Shown piece after piece: positions 61,862 through 64,000 of a DNA stretch of 64,000 bases (position 1 is its first letter; the number at the start of each line of letters is the position of its first letter). Source of the DNA: Trinickia sp. Y13 (lineage in GTDB: Bacteria > Pseudomonadota > Gammaproteobacteria > Burkholderiales > Burkholderiaceae); the NCBI RefSeq assembly GCF_029522115.1, contig NZ_JAKWFK010000004.1:372001-436000 (forward strand), written 5' to 3'. The notes under the pieces were generated by a model. That model was not told where the DNA came from. It worked only from the letters and a program-made list of their open reading frames with translations, and did no database searches. Made by a program: the position numbers and the translations under genes.

Positions 61862-62929
61862 TCACACCTTCCTGAAAAGCGGACTGCGTAGCTGCTGCGC
61901 ATCCGCAGCCGAGATGAACTTCTCGTGGTAGATGTCGCTTTCGAACAAGCGGCCTTGCATGAGCGTCGTGATGCAGGCGTCGATCATCGCGGGCGGTCCG
62001 CACAGATAAGCTTTGTGCCCGGCGAAGCCGTTCTCGAAGTGCGCCTTCGCCGCTTCGTGAACGAAGCCCTGCGCGATCGGTCCCGCGCTCGAATCGTTCG
62101 CGGCTTCGGACAACGCAGGCACATAACTGAAATTGCCGTAGCGCCGGCTCAGTTCGCGAAAGTCCGCGTCGTAATACAGCTCCGCGGCGTTGCGCTGCCC
62201 ATAGACGAGCGTGATCGGCTCGGTGCATCCGCTCTGAAGCAGATCGAGAATCATCGAGCGCGGGCTGGAAAGCCCGGAGCCGCCTGCCATGAAAATCATC
62301 GGCATATGGGCGGACTTGCGCACGAAGAATCGTCCGTACGGACCCGAAAGCCGAAGCCGGTCGCCCACGGCAAGCTCCTCGTGCAAGAAGGCCGTTCCCG
62401 CGCCGCCCGGTACGCGCCGTACGTTCAGTTCGATCTCGCCCGTGGCGCGCACGTCCGCCGGCGAATTCGCGATCGAGAACGCGCGCCGCTCCTGCATACC
62501 GGGGATCTCCAGTTGAACATACTGGCCCGCCTGGAAATCGAGCGGCTCGCTCAAACGCAAGTGGATCGCTTTGATCGTCGGCGTAAGCTCGACGATGCGC
62601 GTGACTTGGGCCTCGAAGTCCTTCACGGGGATAGTTTGAGCGTCGGCGTCTTCATCAACGTCGGCCTCGATCACCGTATCGGCCTCGAGGGTCGCGCAGC
62701 ACGCGAGCGCCTTACGTTCGTCGCGTTCGAAATCCATGAGCGCGAAAGGATTGGCGTTGCCGAGGTCGACCTCGCCCTCGAGCACTTCGATCTTGCAGGT
62801 TCCGCACAGCCCGTGTCCGCAGGCGTGCGGAATGTAGATTCCCTGGCGTAGCGCAGCGTCGAGGACGGTTTGTCCGTCCTCGACTTCGATGGTCGCACCC
62901 AAGGGTTCGATGGTCAGTTGATAGCTCAT
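61862..62929 (-). CDS. dmpP: Phenol hydroxylase reductase component P5
   Basis: 355 residues from the ATG at 62929 (MSYQLTIEPLG); the longer frame to 63022 overlaps dmpO and is not family-like. Plant-type ferredoxin domain CGHGLCGTC, then FAD (RRAFSIAN) and NADH (AGGSGLSSP, YLCGPPAMID) domains. It passes electrons from NADH to the DmpLNO hydroxylase. In-line with dmpN, dmpO. Confidence 0.95.
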   Translation of the reverse strand: MSYQLTIEPLGATIEVEDGQTVLDAALRQGIYIPHACGHGLCGTCKIEVLEGEVDLGNANPFALMDFERDERKALACCATLEADTVIEADVDEDADAQTIPVKDFEAQVTRIVELTPTIKAIHLRLSEPLDFQAGQYVQLEIPGMQERRAFSIANSPADVRATGEIELNVRRVPGGAGTAFLHEELAVGDRLRLSGPYGRFFVRKSAHMPMIFMAGGSGLSSPRSMILDLLQSGCTEPITLVYGQRNAAELYYDADFRELSRRYGNFSYVPALSEAANDSSAGPIAQGFVHEAAKAHFENGFAGHKAYLCGPPAMIDACITTLMQGRLFESDIYHEKFISAADAQQLRSPLFRKV

Positions 62930-63012
62930 GATGAGTCGATACGTCACGCTACGATCGCAGTCGGGAACCGGCCCAAAGGGGCAGCCGGCTCTCGACGGCA
63001 GGGGTGAATCAA

Positions 63013-63369
63013 TCAGCTGCAAGAACCCTTGATGCCGTTCAGCCCGGGGGTGCGGAAACGGATCAGCGTCTTATGCCCGATACCGTTTTCCGCCAGCGAC
63101 TTTTCGCGGTCGGGCGTGAACGGGTTGCCGCTCAGAGTCCATTGCACCGCGCTCCAATCGATCTTCGGAAAATCGGGGTGGCCGCCGTAGATCGACGGCA
63201 GGATCTGCGCCTCCAACGCCCCGAAAGGCGTATCGGGCGGCAGCGGCAGACAGAACGGCGCGGGGAACATCAAGTGTTCCTCCCAGCCCACGTACAAAAG
63301 CGGTGCTGGAAACTTCTCCACCGTGTCTTGCGGCGGGAAGCTGTACGGTTTGAGAGCGATGACTGTCAC
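63013..63369 (-). CDS. dmpO: Phenol hydroxylase component P4
   Basis: 118 residues starting GTG at 63369 with AAAGGAGG seven bases upstream, a very strong site. MTVIALKPYSFPPQDTVEKFPAPLLYVGWEEHLMFPAP-type start and GGHPDFPKIDWSAVQW are DmpO/TomA4 signatures. It is a subunit of the hydroxylase. It lies 15 bp after dmpN; its 3' end overlaps the non-used extension of dmpP. Confidence 0.94.
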   Translation of the reverse strand: MTVIALKPYSFPPQDTVEKFPAPLLYVGWEEHLMFPAPFCLPLPPDTPFGALEAQILPSIYGGHPDFPKIDWSAVQWTLSGNPFTPDREKSLAENGIGHKTLIRFRTPGLNGIKGSCS

Positions 63370-63384
63370 GACAACCTCCTTTCG

Positions 63385-64000
63385 TTAGACGCTGGTGGCT
63401 TGGCCACGCCAAGCGGCGAAGTTCTTCTGATCCTCCGATCCCTCGAAGTCCATGGTGTCGCGCGCCCCCACCTCGTAGTAGTCGAGCACCGCCGCCAATG
63501 GATCGAACCCTTCGCGCGACGGATCCACATCGGGCTTGAAGCAATTGCCCTGGTAAACCTGATGGACGGGCAGCCAAGCCTGCACGTACTTCTCGGGCTC
63601 GTGCTCGAAGATCTCTTTGCAGTGATCGCTGCAAAAGTGATAGCGATTGCCGAGATAGCTCGATTCGCGCGCGCAGGTCTTCGTCGGGTCGCCCGGCTCG
63701 GTGAAGAACATCGGGATTTGGCAGGTCTGGCACAGCATCGGCAGCGTCTTGACGTAGAAGCGCTCGTCCGCATCGGCGCGTTCGCCCCAATGTTCGAGGC
63801 GCGGCCGGTAGAGTCGATCGAAGCTGTCCGGGTACTTGGCCGAAAGCCAACCCATTTCGTCCTGGTGCGGCAACCACGTATGGAACGGGGCTGCGGCGCC
63901 GAACGCATAAAAGGTGGCCCATGCTTGATGGCTGAGGTGATCCTTGCCTTCGCACGCGTCTTGCCAGCCCTTTGGCTCGCGAATGCCATAGCGGGCGAGA
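63385..64000 (-). CDS. dmpN: Phenol hydroxylase large (alpha) subunit P3, C-terminal part
   Basis: The reading frame enters from the right edge and covers the last ~205 residues. FGAAAPFHTWLPHQDEMGWLS and the YHS-type cysteine pairs CQTCQIPMFFTEPG and FCSDHCKEIFEHEPEKYV are typical of the DmpN/TomA3 C-terminus. The diiron site lies upstream, outside the window. DmpN turns phenols into catechols and can also hydroxylate further products of the toluene monooxygenase. The 5' genes dmpKLM would be to the right. Confidence 0.93.
   Translation of the reverse strand, partial: LARYGIREPKGWQDACEGKDHLSHQAWATFYAFGAAAPFHTWLPHQDEMGWLSAKYPDSFDRLYRPRLEHWGERADADERFYVKTLPMLCQTCQIPMFFTEPGDPTKTCARESSYLGNRYHFCSDHCKEIFEHEPEKYVQAWLPVHQVYQGNCFKPDVDPSREGFDPLAAVLDYYEVGARDTMDFEGSEDQKNFAAWRGQATSV

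Noticed and set aside
1-64000. tRNA/rRNA genes, CRISPR arrays, IS elements, integrases
   Set aside because: None recognised on reading; tRNA-like and repeat-spacer structures were not seen. A dedicated scan would be needed to be sure.

Overview
The window is high-GC proteobacterial DNA. Gene content and style point to a betaproteobacterium of the Burkholderiaceae (Burkholderia sensu lato, or a Cupriavidus/Ralstonia relative). The main evidence is a Burkholderia-type T6SS order (tssB-tssC-hcp-tssE-tssF-tssG-clpV), narGHJI followed by a parvulin gene and a small conserved gene, and a TbuT-controlled toluene monooxygenase paired with a phenol hydroxylase/catechol meta-cleavage operon. No tRNA, rRNA, CRISPR array, insertion sequence or integrase was seen.

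Region 1 (1-16.6 kb): a type VI secretion half-cluster on the minus strand (sheath tssBC, hcp, baseplate tssEFG, ATPase clpV, spike vgrG). It continues without a break into a MORN-repeat gene, a PAAR-like gene and a one-TM protein. These are followed in close spacing by a periplasmic solute-binding protein, an unusual DAACS-type symporter and the start of an Asp/Glu racemase cut by the window edge. tssA, tssJ, tssK, tssL and tssM are not in the window. Divergent from tssB, across an 827-bp AT-richer gap with a consensus FNR/Anr box, lies an alpha/beta-hydrolase gene with a Ser-Asp-His arrangement like T6SS lipase effectors.

Region 2 (16.7-32 kb): a patchwork of stress, redox and regulatory genes. 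They include AraC/SDR, LysR/flavodoxin/aldo-keto reductase, LprI-like, FrnE-like DsbA, methyltransferase, RIO kinase, Rrf2/thioredoxin-reductase-like, DUF4336, hydrolase/LysR, cupin and a disulfide-type flavoprotein. Several are regulator/target pairs with dyads between them.

Region 3 (32-45.7 kb): hipBA toxin-antitoxin genes with TTTACAG-type repeats upstream, an MgtA-type P-ATPase, a broken flippase-like (UPF0104) pseudogene, and a complete narGHJI respiratory nitrate reductase operon with ppiC and a small gene of unknown function.

Region 4 (45.7-64 kb): aromatic hydrocarbon catabolism. tmoABCDEF (= tbuA1UBVA2C) reads rightward from a sigma-54 promoter with two upstream dyads and is followed by its activator tbuT. 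Converging on it is a long minus-strand operon: phenol hydroxylase (3' part of dmpN, dmpO, dmpP), ferredoxin dmpQ, catechol 2,3-dioxygenase dmpB, then dmpC-E-F-G-H-I-D and the FadL-type hydrocarbon porin tbuX. Together these would take up toluene or benzene, hydroxylate it twice to a catechol, cleave it in the meta position and deliver pyruvate and acetyl-CoA. The adjoining nitrate reductase would support respiration when oxygen is scarce and reserved for the oxygenases.
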